NCBI GenBank assembly: GCA_030065855.1 | Contig: JASJCT010000008.1 | Coordinates: 45,920 to 109,919 of the forward strand | Length of the DNA stretch: 64,000 nt | DNA from: Myxococcota bacterium | GTDB lineage: Bacteria; Myxococcota_A; Polyangia; JAAYKL01 | Direction of reading: 5' to 3' | Part shown: piece after piece, positions 18,743 through 27,945 of the stretch | Layout of the letters: every line of letters begins with the position of its first letter | Position numbering within the stretch: the first letter of the stretch is position 1 | The notes under the pieces: model-generated | Told to the model about the DNA's origin: nothing | The model's input: only the letters and a program-made list of their open reading frames with translations | Database searches by the model: none | Program-made: the position numbers and the translations under genes

Positions 18743-19519
18743 TTACTCCGTCTCGGACAGGCCTAACTTTTTCTCGATTCTGGAGAGATTTGGCAATTCC
18801 GACAGGTTCGGCATGAGTGTGATTTCAATGCGGCGGTTGCGGGCCTTGCCCCGCTTTGATTTGTTCGACGCCAAGGGCTGAAACTGGGCATAACCAGCAG
18901 CAGATAGGCGCTTTGGCCTTATGCCAGCTTCTTTTAAATACAACACCACCGAGATCGCGCGGGCAGTGCTTAAGTGCCAGTTCGTGCCGTACGGGTTACC
19001 CTCGCTTACCCTTACGTTATCTGTGTGGCCAGCGACCTGAAAATTGCGATCACTTATTTCCTTGAGGACTTCAGAAACTTTATCTAGGGTCTTTTTCCCC
19101 TTGCCACTCAGATCTGCCTTACCAGATTTAAAAAGGACCGCGCTCGGCAGTGCGACAACCATTCTGCCCCGTCGCAGCCGAACCGTCAGATCTCCGGCGT
19201 CAATGACGTCTTTGAGCCTGTCGAGCAATCGCTTAACGATTTTTTGTTGCACTTCGACAATTGCTTCCTGCTCTTTGAATTTTGCCACGGCGTTTTTTGC
19301 CCCCTCAAACTCCTGCTTCATGCGATCGAGTTCGCCTTCGAGGGGTTCCAGCACGAGTAAGCGGGCTTTGAGCGCATTATTTTCTGACACCAATGCGGCT
19401 TTTTCGGTTGCCAATTGACGTGCTTTTTTTTCGGCTTCCTTGCCGCACCCGGCCACTGTAACTGCAAGGGCTCCACAAATTGCGACTGCGCTGAGCTGTA
19501 TCTGTTTTTGACAGGACAT
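18743..19519 (-). CDS. OmpA-family peptidoglycan-binding lipoprotein
   Basis: Predicted outer-membrane lipoprotein anchoring the envelope to peptidoglycan. The ATG at 19519 is chosen because AGGAGG lies eight bases upstream and the product starts with a lipoprotein signal ending AVTVAGC (Cys about residue 23). A longer frame upstream would overlap mscS and lacks a signal. A coiled-coil of about 100 residues (KKARQLATEKAALVSENNAL and onward) leads to a C-terminal OmpA domain with VAGHTDNVRV, NWHLSTARAISVVLYL and GKARNRRIEI, which bind diaminopimelate in peptidoglycan. The frame runs convergent with the zinc-ribbon gene, ending 2 bp from it. It resembles a Pal or MotB-like anchor but has no tol or mot neighbours. 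Confidence 0.88.
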   Translation of the reverse strand: MSCQKQIQLSAVAICGALAVTVAGCGKEAEKKARQLATEKAALVSENNALKARLLVLEPLEGELDRMKQEFEGAKNAVAKFKEQEAIVEVQQKIVKRLLDRLKDVIDAGDLTVRLRRGRMVVALPSAVLFKSGKADLSGKGKKTLDKVSEVLKEISDRNFQVAGHTDNVRVSEGNPYGTNWHLSTARAISVVLYLKEAGIRPKRLSAAGYAQFQPLASNKSKRGKARNRRIEITLMPNLSELPNLSRIEKKLGLSETE

Positions 19520-19652
19520 CGACCGTCCTCCTCTCTTGTTGACCGAATAAAACCCATCTTGTTCTATCCCTTGGGCCAGGCCTTCGTCAACCAGGGGAAG
19601 CACGGGCATCCTGATTGTTGACCTCTTGGAGAGTCCGGGTAAATTACACAAG

Positions 19653-20768
19653 ATGGATCCCATTATTAAAATCCTAAGGGTTGAATTCTTTGGCATTGCC
19701 TCTTGGATCTACCTGGCTGCCTTTGTGGCCATACTCTTTGGGTTTATCGGCAAGAAGATAACGGCCGTCATTTTCCGCAGGCTCATCCGGGCCGCATCGC
19801 GGACAAGACTTTCCCTTGACGATATTCTATTAACCTCTCTTTCCAAACCAGCCGAATGGGGCGCTGTTCTGGGAGGCTTGGCACTGGCCGCTGTTGTTCT
19901 GCCGGTCCCACGGGAACCCATCGATGTAGATCGATTTATTCGGGCATTGTTAACCGCGGTTTTTATCGCGCTGGTCATATGGTTTGCCATGAGGTTCGTG
20001 GATGGCTTGACAGCCCTGTGGGCCAAGAAAGCCGAAACGACCGAAACCAAATTGGACGATCAGCTCGTACCAATAGTCAGGCGCAGCAGTAAAGTTTTTC
20101 TTTTTATTATCGGCGTTGTCCTCGGGTTGCAGAACATGGGCTACTCCGTGGCCAGCCTGCTGGCGGGGTTGGGTATCGGCGGTGTGGCACTCGCCATGGC
20201 CGCCAAGGATACGGTGGCCAACCTCTTTGGGTCCCTGGTGATTTTCTTAGACAAGCCATTTCAAATCGGCGACTGGATTGAAATGGGCGGCACAGAGGGA
20301 ACGGTCGAAGAGGTGGGCCTTAGAACCACACGGGTGAGAACCTTTGCCAATAGCCTTATTACTGTGCCCAACTCACTGTTTACCACCGAGACCATCAACA
20401 ACTGGTCCAGAATGAAAAAGCGGCGCATCAAAATGACGGTTGGGGTAACATATGACACATCACCTGAAAAAATGGAGACCCTGGTACGCAACATACGCCA
20501 AATAATAGAAGAAGATGAAAAAATACGAAGTGATTTTTATCTCGTCAATTTTGACAATTTCGGCCCGAGCAGCCTCGATGTTTTCATCTATTGCTTTACC
20601 GAGACCACGGTGTGGTCGGAATTTCTACAAGTAAAGCAAGCGTTTATGCTGAAGGTGATGGCATGCGTTCACGATTTGGGGTTGGCATTTGCGTTTCCGA
20701 CCCAAACCGTACATTTGGAAAGTATGCCAAATGATGCAACCGTGCTCGATGGACAACGGCCGAAGTAA
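19653..20768 (+). CDS. MscS-family small-conductance mechanosensitive channel
   Basis: Inner-membrane tension-gated channel releasing solutes during hypo-osmotic shock. About 371 residues from ATG 19653; a TTG at 19626 would add nine residues. Four hydrophobic segments come first. The pore helix TM3 is GLGIGGVALAMAAKDTVANL, with its Gly/Ala packing pattern, then the MscS beta domain (FGSLVIFLDKPFQIGDWIEM and GTVEEVGLRTTRVRT) and an alpha/beta C-terminal domain. It diverges from the OmpA lipoprotein gene with 133 bp between start codons, and both are envelope-stress functions. Confidence 0.9.
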   Translation: MDPIIKILRVEFFGIASWIYLAAFVAILFGFIGKKITAVIFRRLIRAASRTRLSLDDILLTSLSKPAEWGAVLGGLALAAVVLPVPREPIDVDRFIRALLTAVFIALVIWFAMRFVDGLTALWAKKAETTETKLDDQLVPIVRRSSKVFLFIIGVVLGLQNMGYSVASLLAGLGIGGVALAMAAKDTVANLFGSLVIFLDKPFQIGDWIEMGGTEGTVEEVGLRTTRVRTFANSLITVPNSLFTTETINNWSRMKKRRIKMTVGVTYDTSPEKMETLVRNIRQIIEEDEKIRSDFYLVNFDNFGPSSLDVFIYCFTETTVWSEFLQVKQAFMLKVMACVHDLGLAFAFPTQTVHLESMPNDATVLDGQRPK

Positions 20769-21123
20769 TGCCCTTCCAAATGCTGATGCTGTGTTCTAAT
20801 CCAGGCCCATCTGGAATAACAATTGTTGACGTAATCATAGATAAGAATGGTCCCAGTGGCCCCCTCTACTACTGAAATTCTAGGCTAGCCACATCACTTC
20901 CGCGCAGTGCCTGCAAATGCGAAGGCATGGGGCGGGCGTCCAGGGCAAGAATAGTTTCATTCAATTTTATATTGCATGTTTCTAATCTGCATTTTCGTTT
21001 TGGACAATACTGATATTTTTTAGTAAAAAGGGGTATAAACAGCAACTAAGTCATCAAATTGGTTCTGATAAAGGGCATAGATTCTAGAGATCTCTAAAGG
21101 CAAATTTCGATATGGAGGGTGTG
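20769..21123. other. intergenic region upstream of the vWA lipoprotein
   Basis: 355 bp without a credible gene. It becomes AT-rich after 20950. It contains a 12-bp perfect palindrome TAGAGATCTCTA at 21085-21096, which lies 28 bp before the chosen start of the vWA lipoprotein and could be an operator or be coincidental. The first ATG (21112) overlaps the Shine-Dalgarno GGAGG of the second ATG (21124). No terminator with a T tract is visible after mscS. Confidence 0.4.
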
Positions 21124-22473
21124 ATGAGAGTAGAACTGACAGTATGTGCTTTATGCATCTCTGCCTTTTTGGGTGGCATTGGGTGTGAAAAAACCGGGGT
21201 TGTCGATCTCAACAACAACGGGTCAGACACTGGAGACAATGGCACAGACACAGGGAGTGATGGAACAGATACGGGCGCAGATGCGGACACGGATACCGAC
21301 ACAGATGTAGACACTGATACTGGTACTGATGCTGATACTGACACTGATACTGATTCAGATACAGATACTGACAGTGATACAGACTCAGATACGGACACCG
21401 ACACAGATATAGATACAGATACCGGCTGTGTCGATAGTGATGCAGATGGGTGGTGTGAGGAATTTGACTGCGATGACACAAATGCCGACATTAATCCAGG
21501 AGTCATCGAAGATCCAGATAACGGCATTGATGATGATTGTGACGATCAAATCGACGAAGTAGACACCGATACGGGATGCGGAGAGGAGGACTTGCCCATC
21601 GAACTGGTTCCTATCCGGATGATGATATTGGAAGATGTCTCCGGGTCAATGGAAGAGAGCAACAAGTGGCCCCAGGCCAAGGCAGCGTTGACCACCATGC
21701 TGAACGACTATGGCGATTCGATCGAGTTTGGCTTTGACGAGTTCCCCAACGAAACCCCTTGTAACGTGAGTAGCCCGGTTATTGCAGATACGTTGCCCGA
21801 TAACACCCAGACCATCATCGATTATCTCGACAGTGTCGTTCCAAATGGCGGAACCCCCCTTGCCGTTGGCATGAAAAACTTTCTGATCACCACTCCCACG
21901 CCCTATGCACCTCTTTTTATCGATGAACAAGCAGATAGCTACCTGGTGATCGTTTCCGACGGGAGGGACACTTGCAAGGCCGACGGCAGTGGCAGCGGCA
22001 GCTCCACTGAAACCGGTGCCACACCTGCCGAGCTCGCAGCCATTACCACTCAGCTGCTCACCGAGAGGCAAATCAAGACGTTTGTCATTGGATTCGGCGC
22101 CGGCGCAGAGCCAGACCAGCTCAACGCCATTGCTGCAGCAGGCGGCACAGCCTTCAATACCTATTTTGATGCTGCAAACCAGGCCGACCTCGAAGCAGCA
22201 CTAGACAGCATTGGCAGCTCAATATTGACCTGCGAATTCGATGTAACGATTCCCGAGGATGCGGACGAGGAAGAGGTAAATATCTACCTTGACGGGACCG
22301 TCCTCATCTACAATCAGGATTGCCAAGATCCTGCGGCGCCACCAAACGTGGGGTGGACGTGGGTCGATGTCAACACAAAGGACAAGCTGCGGTTCTGCGA
22401 TGAGACATGTGGCGGGCTTGTCACGGTCGGTACTATCCAAGCCAAGTTCGGCTGCCCCACTGAATTACCTTAG
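21124..22473 (+). CDS. Asp-Thr-linker vWA-domain lipoprotein with MopE-like metal-binding motif
   Basis: About 449 residues. The ATG at 21124 is preferred because GGAGG lies six bases before it, and the signal MRVELTVCALCISAFLGGIGC ends in a lipobox Cys. After it come ~70 residues of Asp-Thr/Asp-Ser repeat, then a putative metal-binding segment (DSDADGWCEEFDCDDTNADI and DNGIDDDCDDQIDE) of the MopE type found in Deltaproteobacteria. A von Willebrand A domain follows with an intact MIDAS start, DVSGSM, and Thr/Asp loops (SDGRDT). A C-terminal ~100-residue Cys-containing domain ends the protein. Surface-exposed adhesion or metal-dependent binding is likely. It is transcribed alone. Confidence 0.85.
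   Translation: MRVELTVCALCISAFLGGIGCEKTGVVDLNNNGSDTGDNGTDTGSDGTDTGADADTDTDTDVDTDTGTDADTDTDTDSDTDTDSDTDSDTDTDTDIDTDTGCVDSDADGWCEEFDCDDTNADINPGVIEDPDNGIDDDCDDQIDEVDTDTGCGEEDLPIELVPIRMMILEDVSGSMEESNKWPQAKAALTTMLNDYGDSIEFGFDEFPNETPCNVSSPVIADTLPDNTQTIIDYLDSVVPNGGTPLAVGMKNFLITTPTPYAPLFIDEQADSYLVIVSDGRDTCKADGSGSGSSTETGATPAELAAITTQLLTERQIKTFVIGFGAGAEPDQLNAIAAAGGTAFNTYFDAANQADLEAALDSIGSSILTCEFDVTIPEDADEEEVNIYLDGTVLIYNQDCQDPAAPPNVGWTWVDVNTKDKLRFCDETCGGLVTVGTIQAKFGCPTELP
21217..21426 (+). repeat. Asp-Thr coding hexanucleotide repeat tract
   Basis: Imperfect GAYACN hexanucleotides coding for Asp-Thr, Asp-Ser and Gly-Thr pairs in the linker of the vWA lipoprotein. Synonymous positions vary, so it is older or less homogenised than the tract at 57.6-58.1 kb. 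Length changes in multiples of six would stay in frame. Confidence 0.85.
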
Positions 22474-22496
22474 AGCTGTATTCTATCCCGCATTTC

Positions 22497-22602
22497 TGGT
22501 CGTCGTCCCCGCGAAGGCGGGGACCCAAGTAACTTCTTATATTTACTGCTCATTCTGGATTCCCGCCTGCGCTGGAATGACGATATTGGATGAATTCCAG
22601 GA
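22497..22602. repeat. REP/MITE-like palindromic element
   Basis: Intergenic element after the vWA lipoprotein gene. It holds a perfect hairpin, GTCCCCGC-GAAG-GCGGGGAC (22505-22524), and a second, imperfect one around ATTCCCGC-CTGC-GCTGGAAT (22559-22578). Translated, it gives the AKAGTQ...WIPACAGMT pattern, which is the hallmark of a repeat scattered through many bacterial genomes. It could act as a bidirectional terminator between the convergent neighbours. Only one copy is in this window. Confidence 0.7.
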
Positions 22603-22643
22603 CACGATCTAGACCCAAAAGCACAGCGTGAATTTTTCCTTTG

Positions 22644-23531
22644 TCACTCTTTGCGACCACTTCCCGAAGAATAGAGATGAAGCTGAATCTCAGCTGCCCG
22701 GATCCGGGCTGCCCGGTAGTATTGACTATCTGGAAACTGCCTTAACAGCGCCCGTAGCACTGATCTGGCCTCGTCCTTTTGATGGGCTTCCTGATGGGCA
22801 AGCGCCAGATACCAGTAGGCATCATCCGAAAGCGCCCTGTCCAAATGCTCCTCTAAAAGCCGTTGTAGCACGGCAATCGCCTCCCTGGGTTTGCCCTGCA
22901 GTCGAAGCGCATTGGCCATTTGAATTTTGGCTGCTGTGCCGTGTCCGGCATCCCCTTTGAATCGAAGTGAGGTGCGAAATTCCTCTACTGCCTCGGCGTA
23001 TTTCTTTTCGGCCACCAAATCCTGAGCATGGGCATAGTGCTGCATTGCCAGGTCTGCCCTGAACGCTTCGACCGTATCTTCGAGCAGCTTTGCCTCGAGT
23101 GGTGTTAATTGTTCGTGGTTTAGGGCCTCATATGCATCGATGGCGGCCTGTCTTTCCCTATTTTTGATGAGCTCGTACAGCGCAATCAGGTCTTCGTCCT
23201 CGGTTTTATTCTCGGATCGATTTTCTCGTTTGAACGCGTTGACCTCACCCTCGGCCTTTTCAGCGCGCTGCTTGGTCAAGGCAAGGGCTTCTTCGAGCGA
23301 CGCTTGCCGCTGGTCGAATGCGAGTTTTAAGCCTACAAAAATCAGCACCGCAAAGATAATGTACGCCGCAATGGAGTTCCAGGAGATCTGGCGTTCGTAA
23401 CTGGTCTGGCGCTTGGCAATGCTGCGCACCTCGGCCGAGAGACTATTGGCGAGGTTGTTGGACTTGATAATCAGCCCACGCGCTTCGATGATTTCCTTTT
23501 TAATCTCTTTTAAATCGCTTACACCAGCCAT
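22644..23531 (-). CDS. membrane-anchored TPR protein
   Basis: About 295 residues from the ATG at 23531 (MAGVSDLKEIKKEI). A longer frame overlapping the end of thiL by 26 bp is open but has no homology-like content. An amphipathic start is followed by one transmembrane helix (NSIAAYIIFAVLIFVGLKLAF, ~residues 60-80), a charged coiled-coil, and four or so TPR-like repeats to the C-terminus (AVEEFRTSLRFKGDAGHGT and DAYWYLALAHQEAHQKDEA). Topology with a short cytoplasmic N-terminus and periplasmic TPRs is expected. It lies 76 bp behind thiL on the same strand and is of unknown function. Confidence 0.75.
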   Translation of the reverse strand: MAGVSDLKEIKKEIIEARGLIIKSNNLANSLSAEVRSIAKRQTSYERQISWNSIAAYIIFAVLIFVGLKLAFDQRQASLEEALALTKQRAEKAEGEVNAFKRENRSENKTEDEDLIALYELIKNRERQAAIDAYEALNHEQLTPLEAKLLEDTVEAFRADLAMQHYAHAQDLVAEKKYAEAVEEFRTSLRFKGDAGHGTAAKIQMANALRLQGKPREAIAVLQRLLEEHLDRALSDDAYWYLALAHQEAHQKDEARSVLRALLRQFPDSQYYRAARIRAAEIQLHLYSSGSGRKE

Positions 23532-23607
23532 AGTGGGCACCCATACCAGAAGATGTAAATCTCGTCCATCTGCAGCAACCCCAAAAGTTTGAGAGGTCTC
23601 ATGAAAA

Positions 23608-24624
23608 TCACCCCCCCCTCTTGAAATGGTCAAATCCGCCGGCCAAAAGGGCGACCGGCTGCCCTTGCCGCTCGAATGTCACGCCACCATCGCCAGGGTC
23701 AATGTGACCGATCACTGTCACAGCAGTACCAGTTTCTCTCCCTATCGCAGCTATGATCTCATCGACGTTCTCAGGCCGCACTGAAAAGAGCAACTCAAAA
23801 TCTTCTCCCCCGGCTGCGGCGAACCGAGCTGCATCCACACCCAGCACATCTGCCACTTGCTGCGCTGCCAAGGAGATGGGCAGTCGGCCCAAGTCGATGG
23901 CAACCGCAACCCGGCTTTCTTTGGCAATGTGTCCGGCGTCACTTACCAGGCCATCGCTGATATCGATACACCCGGTCACACCCCTTGAGCGACCCAGAAC
24001 CATGCCCTCTCGAACGCGGGGGGTGGGTGTCTGGTGGGCGACCATGGCTTGTTCAAGGGCCGGGTTACCAAGAGATACATCGGGTTTCTCGGCCAGCACC
24101 AGGCCAGCTGCAGCTCGGCCCAAGTCCCCGGTAACACAGATAAAATCCCCTGGCTCAGCCGTGTTTCTGAGCAGCAGGTGATCCTCTCTGACCTGACCGA
24201 GCAAGGTCACGTCGATGATGGTTCGCTCAGGCATGCGAGCGGTATTTCCGCCCACGATTTCTACCTTCCACGGGTCAAATGCCCGGACCAGGCCCGCGTA
24301 TATCCCATCCAGTTTCTCTGGTGCCAGGGTTTCGGGTGTGCTGAGCGAGACCAGGGCATAGGTGGGCGTCCCCCCCATGGCAGCGATATCACTCAGGTTA
24401 ACCGCTGCTGCACGCTGGCCGATCTGCTCAGGCGCGGCTGTTGCAAAGGTAAAGTGGACCCCCTCAATCTGGGCATCGCAGGTGGCTAGCACCAGCAGAT
24501 CGCGATTCATTTTTAATACGGCCGCATCGTCCCCAACACCTCGGATAACGCCGGCCCCCCCCCGATCCAGGCCGCTGGTTAACCGGTGAATGAGCCCCCA
24601 TTCCCCTAGGTCACTGAGCTTCAA
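23608..24624 (-). CDS. thiL: thiamine-monophosphate kinase
   Basis: Phosphorylates thiamine monophosphate to the active cofactor thiamine diphosphate. A TTG start at 24624 is chosen: AGGAGG sits nine bases upstream, and the product then begins MKLSDLGEWGLIHRL, exactly as family members do, giving 338 residues. Motifs: GVGDDAAVL (Mg-ATP), DAQIEGVHF, NLSDIAAMGGTP, VTGDLGRAAAGL, CIDISDGLVSDAGHI and AAGGEDFELLFS. No other thiamine gene is adjacent. The divergent neighbour is the DUF177 gene. Confidence 0.93.
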   Translation of the reverse strand: MKLSDLGEWGLIHRLTSGLDRGGAGVIRGVGDDAAVLKMNRDLLVLATCDAQIEGVHFTFATAAPEQIGQRAAAVNLSDIAAMGGTPTYALVSLSTPETLAPEKLDGIYAGLVRAFDPWKVEIVGGNTARMPERTIIDVTLLGQVREDHLLLRNTAEPGDFICVTGDLGRAAAGLVLAEKPDVSLGNPALEQAMVAHQTPTPRVREGMVLGRSRGVTGCIDISDGLVSDAGHIAKESRVAVAIDLGRLPISLAAQQVADVLGVDAARFAAAGGEDFELLFSVRPENVDEIIAAIGRETGTAVTVIGHIDPGDGGVTFERQGQPVALLAGGFDHFKRGG

Positions 24625-24843
24625 GGTGGTGTGCCTCCTCTTGACATAGCGACTGTGTCGAACATAGTCTACCCCAATCGCGTCCCAAATAACATCTGAC
24701 AATCCACCCCTGCACTGCCTGCGCAATATACTTTGCAGTGGGTAATGGCGTATGTATACGACGTTATCCACTTGACACTGACATCCAGTCGCCGTACTGT
24801 CCGCGTCGTCTCGCTGGACGCTAGTGGGGAATGGTGTATCCAA

Positions 24844-25398
24844 GTGAAGAAAAGCGAGAACAAAAAGAAGTCGAGCCGCGGTCAACTCGCGGTAACGATA
24901 ACGGAGCTTAAGGGTGGTCCGGTTGCGCTTAGGCGCTCCTTGCTACCCGCACAGCTCGTAGAGCGGATGCAGTATTGTGAATACGAGGTAACCCCGGAAC
25001 GGGCAGAAGTGAATTTAGAGCTTGAGATCTGTGGAGACGGTGTCTTGGTGCGAGGTAGCCTCGATGTTGACGTCAAAACCCAATGCGGCACTTGTCTTGC
25101 AGACACCTCCATTCACTTGACGCCTGAGGTCAGCGCGTTCATGACGCCAAAACCAGACGTTCATGACCACAGTGACACAGCCCTGACTCCGGAGGCATTG
25201 GAAAATGAGTGGTTTGACGGAGAGACCGTTATATTGGATGACCTCGTTTACGATACCCTGATGCTGGAACTACCCATGAACCCAAAGTGCGGCTCTGCTT
25301 GCCCAGGAATCCGAACGGAAACTCCGCATGTCCAGGCCGGAAACGTAGATCCGCGCCTCGCGCCGCTCGCAACTATAAAAATCGAAAAGGAGCGTTAA
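24844..25398 (+). CDS. DUF177 (YceD-like) protein
   Basis: 184 residues from the GTG at 24844. The frame is open further upstream, but the family core starts with LAVTITELKGGPVALRR, soon after this point. The conserved YceD Cys elements are present: CGTCLADTSIHL, a VILDDLVYDTLMLELPM segment, and the C-terminal NPKCGSACPGI. DUF177 genes are nearly always directly upstream of rpmF, as here (2-bp gap), and are linked to 23S rRNA/ribosome biogenesis. The first residues are unusually Lys-rich (KKSENKKKSSRG). Confidence 0.88.
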   Translation: MKKSENKKKSSRGQLAVTITELKGGPVALRRSLLPAQLVERMQYCEYEVTPERAEVNLELEICGDGVLVRGSLDVDVKTQCGTCLADTSIHLTPEVSAFMTPKPDVHDHSDTALTPEALENEWFDGETVILDDLVYDTLMLELPMNPKCGSACPGIRTETPHVQAGNVDPRLAPLATIKIEKER

Positions 25399-25400
25399 AA

Positions 25401-25607
25401 GTGGCTGTCCCAAAGAAAAAAACCTCGCGCGCCCGCCGCGATCGCCGCCGGGCAAATCACGATCGCATGGCAACGCCCAATCTCGCGAATTGTCCAGAGT
25501 GCAACGCGCCGATGATACCCCATCGGGCATGCCCCGCTTGTGGCGTATATCGCGGACGTCAGGTGGTCGAATTTTCAGAAGATGATGAATCCACTGAAAG
25601 CGGTTAG
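25401..25607 (+). CDS. rpmF: 50S ribosomal protein L32
   Basis: Small ribosomal protein of the large subunit, 68 residues from a GTG start preceded by AAGGAG. It begins MAVPKKKTSRARRDRRRANH, the invariant L32 start, followed by a zinc-ribbon of the four-Cys type (CPECNAPMIPHRACPACGVY). A short acidic C-terminal tail (EFSEDDESTESG) is added. It is coupled to the DUF177 gene. The plsX gene that commonly follows rpmF is absent; fabH comes next after 67 bp. Confidence 0.96.
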   Translation: MAVPKKKTSRARRDRRRANHDRMATPNLANCPECNAPMIPHRACPACGVYRGRQVVEFSEDDESTESG

Positions 25608-25674
25608 CAATCCCGAATACGATGCGCTAAACCGATAACAGAAACATCTGGGCCATGTGGAGGGCAATCGATAA

Positions 25675-26667
25675 ATGAACCGTGAGCTTCATACAAGAAT
25701 CGTCGGCGTCGGCAGCTATATCGCCGAAGGGGTGCTCACAAACAAGGACCTCGAAAACATGGTTGAAACCAGCGACGAGTGGATCATCGAGCGCACGGGG
25801 ATCCGCGAGCGCCGCATTGCACCCAAGCAGGTCGTTACATCTGACATGGCAGCCCACGCGCTCAAGCAGGCCCTTGCGGCGGCAGGCCTGGGTCCAAACG
25901 ACCTGGATATGATAATCTGTGCCACTGTGACACCGGACAAGCCCCTGCCAGCCACCGCTGCTTTTGTCCAGCAGAAGATCGGTGCAACCAGCCATTGTGC
26001 GTCATTTGATATTGCGGCTGCCTGTGCCGGCTTCCTCTATGGTCTCTCGATTGCGGATTGTCACATTCGTTTAAAAAAGGCCAAATATATCGGTGTTATC
26101 GGCGTTGAATTGCTCTCTCGTATTCTCGATTTCAAGGACCGCAACACCTGTGTCCTGTTTGGAGACGGCGCTGGTGCGGCCGTGGTTACCGGTGATGAAA
26201 CCGGACGGGGTATCCTTTCCACACACCTGTTCACAGACGGATCTCTCACCGGCATCCTTCATGTTCCCGCTGGTGGATCCGCCAACCCAGCCAGCGAGCA
26301 CACCGTGGCCGATCGCCTTCACTACGTCCATATGGGCGGCCAGGAGGTATTTCGCTATGCCGTGCGCTATCTTTCCGAAGCCGCACAGACAGCGCTCAAA
26401 GCAAACCAAATACCCCCAGAACAGGTAGATTGGGTGGTCGCCCACCAGGCCAATATCCGAATCTTGAACACTGTGTCGCACCGGGTTGGCATTCCCATGG
26501 AAAAATTTGTTCTCAATATTGAGCGGTTGGGCAATACGTCCAGCGCTTCCATTCCCCTTGCCCTCAATGAGGCAATTCAAGACGGGCGCGTTAAGGATAA
26601 CGAACTCATTTTAATGACTGCACTGGGCGGGGGGATTTCGTGGGGATCTGCACTTTTGAGGTGGTAA
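25675..26667 (+). CDS. fabH: beta-ketoacyl-ACP synthase III
   Basis: Starts fatty acid chains by condensing an acyl-CoA (usually acetyl-CoA) with malonyl-ACP. Full length at 330 residues. The catalytic triad is visible: Cys in DIAAACAGFLYG, His in WVVAHQANIRI and Asn in IERLGNTSSAS. The N-terminal signature TSDEWIIERTGIRERRIA and C-terminal GGGISWGSALLRW are typical. First of the fab genes, 4 bp ahead of fabD. Confidence 0.96.
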   Translation: MNRELHTRIVGVGSYIAEGVLTNKDLENMVETSDEWIIERTGIRERRIAPKQVVTSDMAAHALKQALAAAGLGPNDLDMIICATVTPDKPLPATAAFVQQKIGATSHCASFDIAAACAGFLYGLSIADCHIRLKKAKYIGVIGVELLSRILDFKDRNTCVLFGDGAGAAVVTGDETGRGILSTHLFTDGSLTGILHVPAGGSANPASEHTVADRLHYVHMGGQEVFRYAVRYLSEAAQTALKANQIPPEQVDWVVAHQANIRILNTVSHRVGIPMEKFVLNIERLGNTSSASIPLALNEAIQDGRVKDNELILMTALGGGISWGSALLRW

Positions 26668-26671
26668 TGCG

Positions 26672-27622
26672 ATGAAAGCTGCGTTTGTATTTCCGGGCCA
26701 AGGGGCCCAAAAAGTAGGCATGGGTCGAGATTTTTTTGAGCGATCCCCCATCGGCCGCAGTGTTTTTGAAAGTGCTGACAGGGCACTCGATGCATCCATC
26801 ACTGAGCTGATATTCGAGGGCCCAGAAGAAACGCTGACACTGACCGCAAATACCCAGCCCGCTATCCTCACCGTCTCCATTGCAGCCCTCAAAGCGTTTC
26901 GAGAACAATCTGACCTGCAACCCGAATTCGTTGCCGGACACAGTCTTGGAGAGTACTCGGCACTGGTCGCAGCTGGAGCAATGTCATTTGAGGATGCGGT
27001 TCGCACGACCCGGGCCCGGGGACAATTCATGCAAGACGCAGTGCCGCCAGGAGACGGTGCCATGGCTGCAGTCATGGGAAATCTCTCGGGCGAGGCGATA
27101 CTAGATATTTGCAATGAGGTTGCAGATGACCGTGTCGTCGTGGCCCCGGCCAATTTCAATGCACCCGGACAGGTGGTCATCTCTGGTCATGCCGATGGCG
27201 TAAAGCGGGCGTCTACCGTGCTCAAAGAGCGCGGCGCCCGGGTTATTCCCCTTAAAGTAAGCGCCCCATTTCATTCAGCGCTCATGTCGCCAGCGGCGCG
27301 CCGCCTGGATGCGGTCTTGGCGGACGTACGGTTCAGTGCGCCTGCCATGCCAGTCATCACAAACGCAGAAGCGCGGCCAAATCAGGATCCACACCGCATC
27401 CGCGACCTGCTCGTTCGTCAGGTGACCGCGCCTGTGTTGTGGACCGATACGGTGAATAGCATGCTGAACGCCGGCATTGACGTGTTTATCGAATTTGGTC
27501 CGGGAAACGTACTTACCGGACTGCTCCGCCGGTTTAAGAGCAATGCTGCGATGATTTCGATAAATGCAATGGATAAAATTGACATGGGATTGGACACTTT
27601 AAAAAAACTCCAAAACCCATAA
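26672..27622 (+). CDS. fabD: malonyl-CoA:ACP transacylase
   Basis: Transfers malonyl groups from CoA to acyl carrier protein. The 316-residue product has the N-terminal FPGQGAQKVGMG, the nucleophile elbow GHSLGEYSAL with the active Ser, and APFHSALM with the catalytic His, plus QVTAPVLWTDTV near the C-terminus. It starts 4 bp after fabH. The fabG reductase gene that commonly follows fabD is missing; the next gene is acpP after 73 bp. Confidence 0.95.
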   Translation: MKAAFVFPGQGAQKVGMGRDFFERSPIGRSVFESADRALDASITELIFEGPEETLTLTANTQPAILTVSIAALKAFREQSDLQPEFVAGHSLGEYSALVAAGAMSFEDAVRTTRARGQFMQDAVPPGDGAMAAVMGNLSGEAILDICNEVADDRVVVAPANFNAPGQVVISGHADGVKRASTVLKERGARVIPLKVSAPFHSALMSPAARRLDAVLADVRFSAPAMPVITNAEARPNQDPHRIRDLLVRQVTAPVLWTDTVNSMLNAGIDVFIEFGPGNVLTGLLRRFKSNAAMISINAMDKIDMGLDTLKKLQNP

Positions 27623-27695
27623 GCGTTGCGGTATAAATAGCCGCCAGGAACATCGCGCAGACATCTACTGACTGTGCGAAAATTCGGAGGATACG

Positions 27696-27932
27696 ATGGA
27701 AATAGAAAACAAGGTTCGCGAGATTGTGTGCCAGCAACTGGACGTGGACCCGGATCAGGTCAAACTAGAAACCTCGTTTGTCGACGATTTGGGTGCTGAT
27801 TCCCTCGCTGTCGTCGAGCTCGTCCTCGCCCTCGAAGAAGCATTTGAAATCGATATACCGGACGAGGATACTGAAAAGCTGCGAACCTTCAAGGATGCAG
27901 TAGATTACATAGCTGCCAAAGCGGCCGGCTAA
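27696..27932 (+). CDS. acpP: acyl carrier protein
   Basis: 78-residue acidic helical protein that carries growing acyl chains on a 4'-phosphopantetheine arm. The attachment Ser lies in the invariant [18 protein letters not shown] motif. CGGAGG lies 8 bp before the ATG. Placed between fabD and fabF as in many bacteria. Confidence 0.97.
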   Translation: MEIENKVREIVCQQLDVDPDQVKLETSFVDDLGADSLAVVELVLALEEAFEIDIPDEDTEKLRTFKDAVDYIAAKAAG

Positions 27933-27945
27933 GAAAGGCCAGCTA

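Noticed and set aside
22289..22612. Plus-strand frame ending in AKAGTQ ... WIPACAGMT
   Set aside because: It is a translation across the end of the vWA gene and a REP-like element, a well-known source of spurious proteins.
24625..24885. N-terminal extension of ThiL
   Set aside because: The TTG at 24624 has AGGAGG at proper distance and gives the canonical MKLS start; the upstream part is not ThiL-like.
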